NCBI RefSeq assembly: GCF_963576615.1
Contig: NW_027045314.1
Span: 1 to 64,000 of the forward strand
DNA length: 64,000 nucleotides
Reading direction: 5' to 3'
DNA from: Watersipora subatra
Lineage: Eukaryota > Bryozoa > Gymnolaemata > Cheilostomatida > Watersiporidae
Shown: positions 63,801 through 64,000 of the stretch, piece by piece
Numbering within the stretch: position 1 is the first letter of the stretch
Layout: each line of letters starts with the position of its first letter
The notes under the pieces: model-generated
The model's database searches: none
Told to the model about the DNA's origin: nothing
The model's input: only the letters and a program-made list of their open reading frames with translations
Position numbers and translations under genes: made by a program

Positions 63801-64000
63801 TCCTATCCAACATTTTAGGAATTTCTGAATGAATGACAAGGTATTATCAGTCCTCTTATCCAACATTTAAGGAATTTCTGAATGAATTGCAAGGTATTAT
63901 CAGTCCTCCTATCCAACATTTAAGGAATTTCTGAATGAATGACAAGGTATTATCAGTCCTCCTATCCAACATTTAAGGAATTTCTGAATGAATTGCAAGG
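60819..64000. repeat. 53-bp satellite array, block 5 (continues past the window)
   Basis: Same satellite resumes with AGGTATTATCAG, the right target duplication, and runs to the window end, about 60 units. Rare variants (TGAATGTATGAC at 62559, ACATTAAGG at 62646, TTCGGAATG at 62817) match block 3 at 33525, 33612 and 33783, a constant offset of 29,034, so part of this block is a paralogue of 31.9-33.8 kb. Confidence 0.97.

Overview
The window is eukaryotic and most likely from an animal. It is A+T-rich and dominated by a satellite DNA. It also carries spliceosomal-intron genes with GT-AG boundaries, a chromodomain protein and several families of DNA transposons. Nothing bacterial or viral is visible. 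The species cannot be fixed from the sequence; an invertebrate is my guess, because KDZ-type transposases of this kind are spread patchily through metazoans and fungi.

Layout. About 38.8 kb (1-24799, 26991-27946, 28501-34649, 36841-40554 and 60819-64000) is one tandem satellite with a 53-bp monomer, roughly 730 units. It has no sustained reading frames but contains higher-order and long-range duplications. Three copies of a dead pogo/Tigger-like transposon sit in it (24800-26990, 27947-28500, 34650-36840). They have the same TA target, the same satellite flanks and the same coding lesions, so they are one insertion amplified together with the satellite. The middle copy has lost 1,637 bp internally.

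The main find is the 20.3-kb block 40555-60818. It interrupts the satellite cleanly, is flanked by a duplicated AGGTATT, begins CAGT and ends ACTG, and reads as one giant DNA transposon. On the minus strand it carries an apparently intact gene (52315-60473) that I assembled by eye into 18 exons. All junctions keep frame and use GT-AG sites, and the product is 725 residues with the hallmarks of a KDZ (Kyakuja-Dileera-Zisupton) transposase: an upstream cysteine cluster, CPAC...DGN, CRH, LDxxCRYWPW, MHAxxH and GLSxGE motifs, and an acidic tail. On the plus strand, convergent to it, an 11-exon gene (42993-47595) encodes 426 residues: two CxxC/CxC knuckles, an unknown domain, a Ser/Thr/Pro repeat linker, a basic patch and a C-terminal chromodomain. 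I infer that the two proteins work together, the KDZ protein as recombinase and the chromodomain protein as a chromatin-tethering partner, which would fit the element's location inside satellite heterochromatin.

The left arm of the giant element holds an inverted, eroded copy of the transposase promoter region and exon 1, and further in an inverted copy of the exon 8/intron 8 boundary. The left end therefore looks like a collapsed inverted duplicate of the right end. Between the two gene ends lie a 359-bp tandem array (48190-50270) and a separate 1.8-kb transposon with inverted ends (50341-52175). Introns hold a pogo/mariner-like MITE upstream of the chromodomain gene, a foldback element, a 29-bp minisatellite, an interspersed repeat that nearly fills one intron, and several hairpins. 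No rRNA, tRNA or CRISPR was found.
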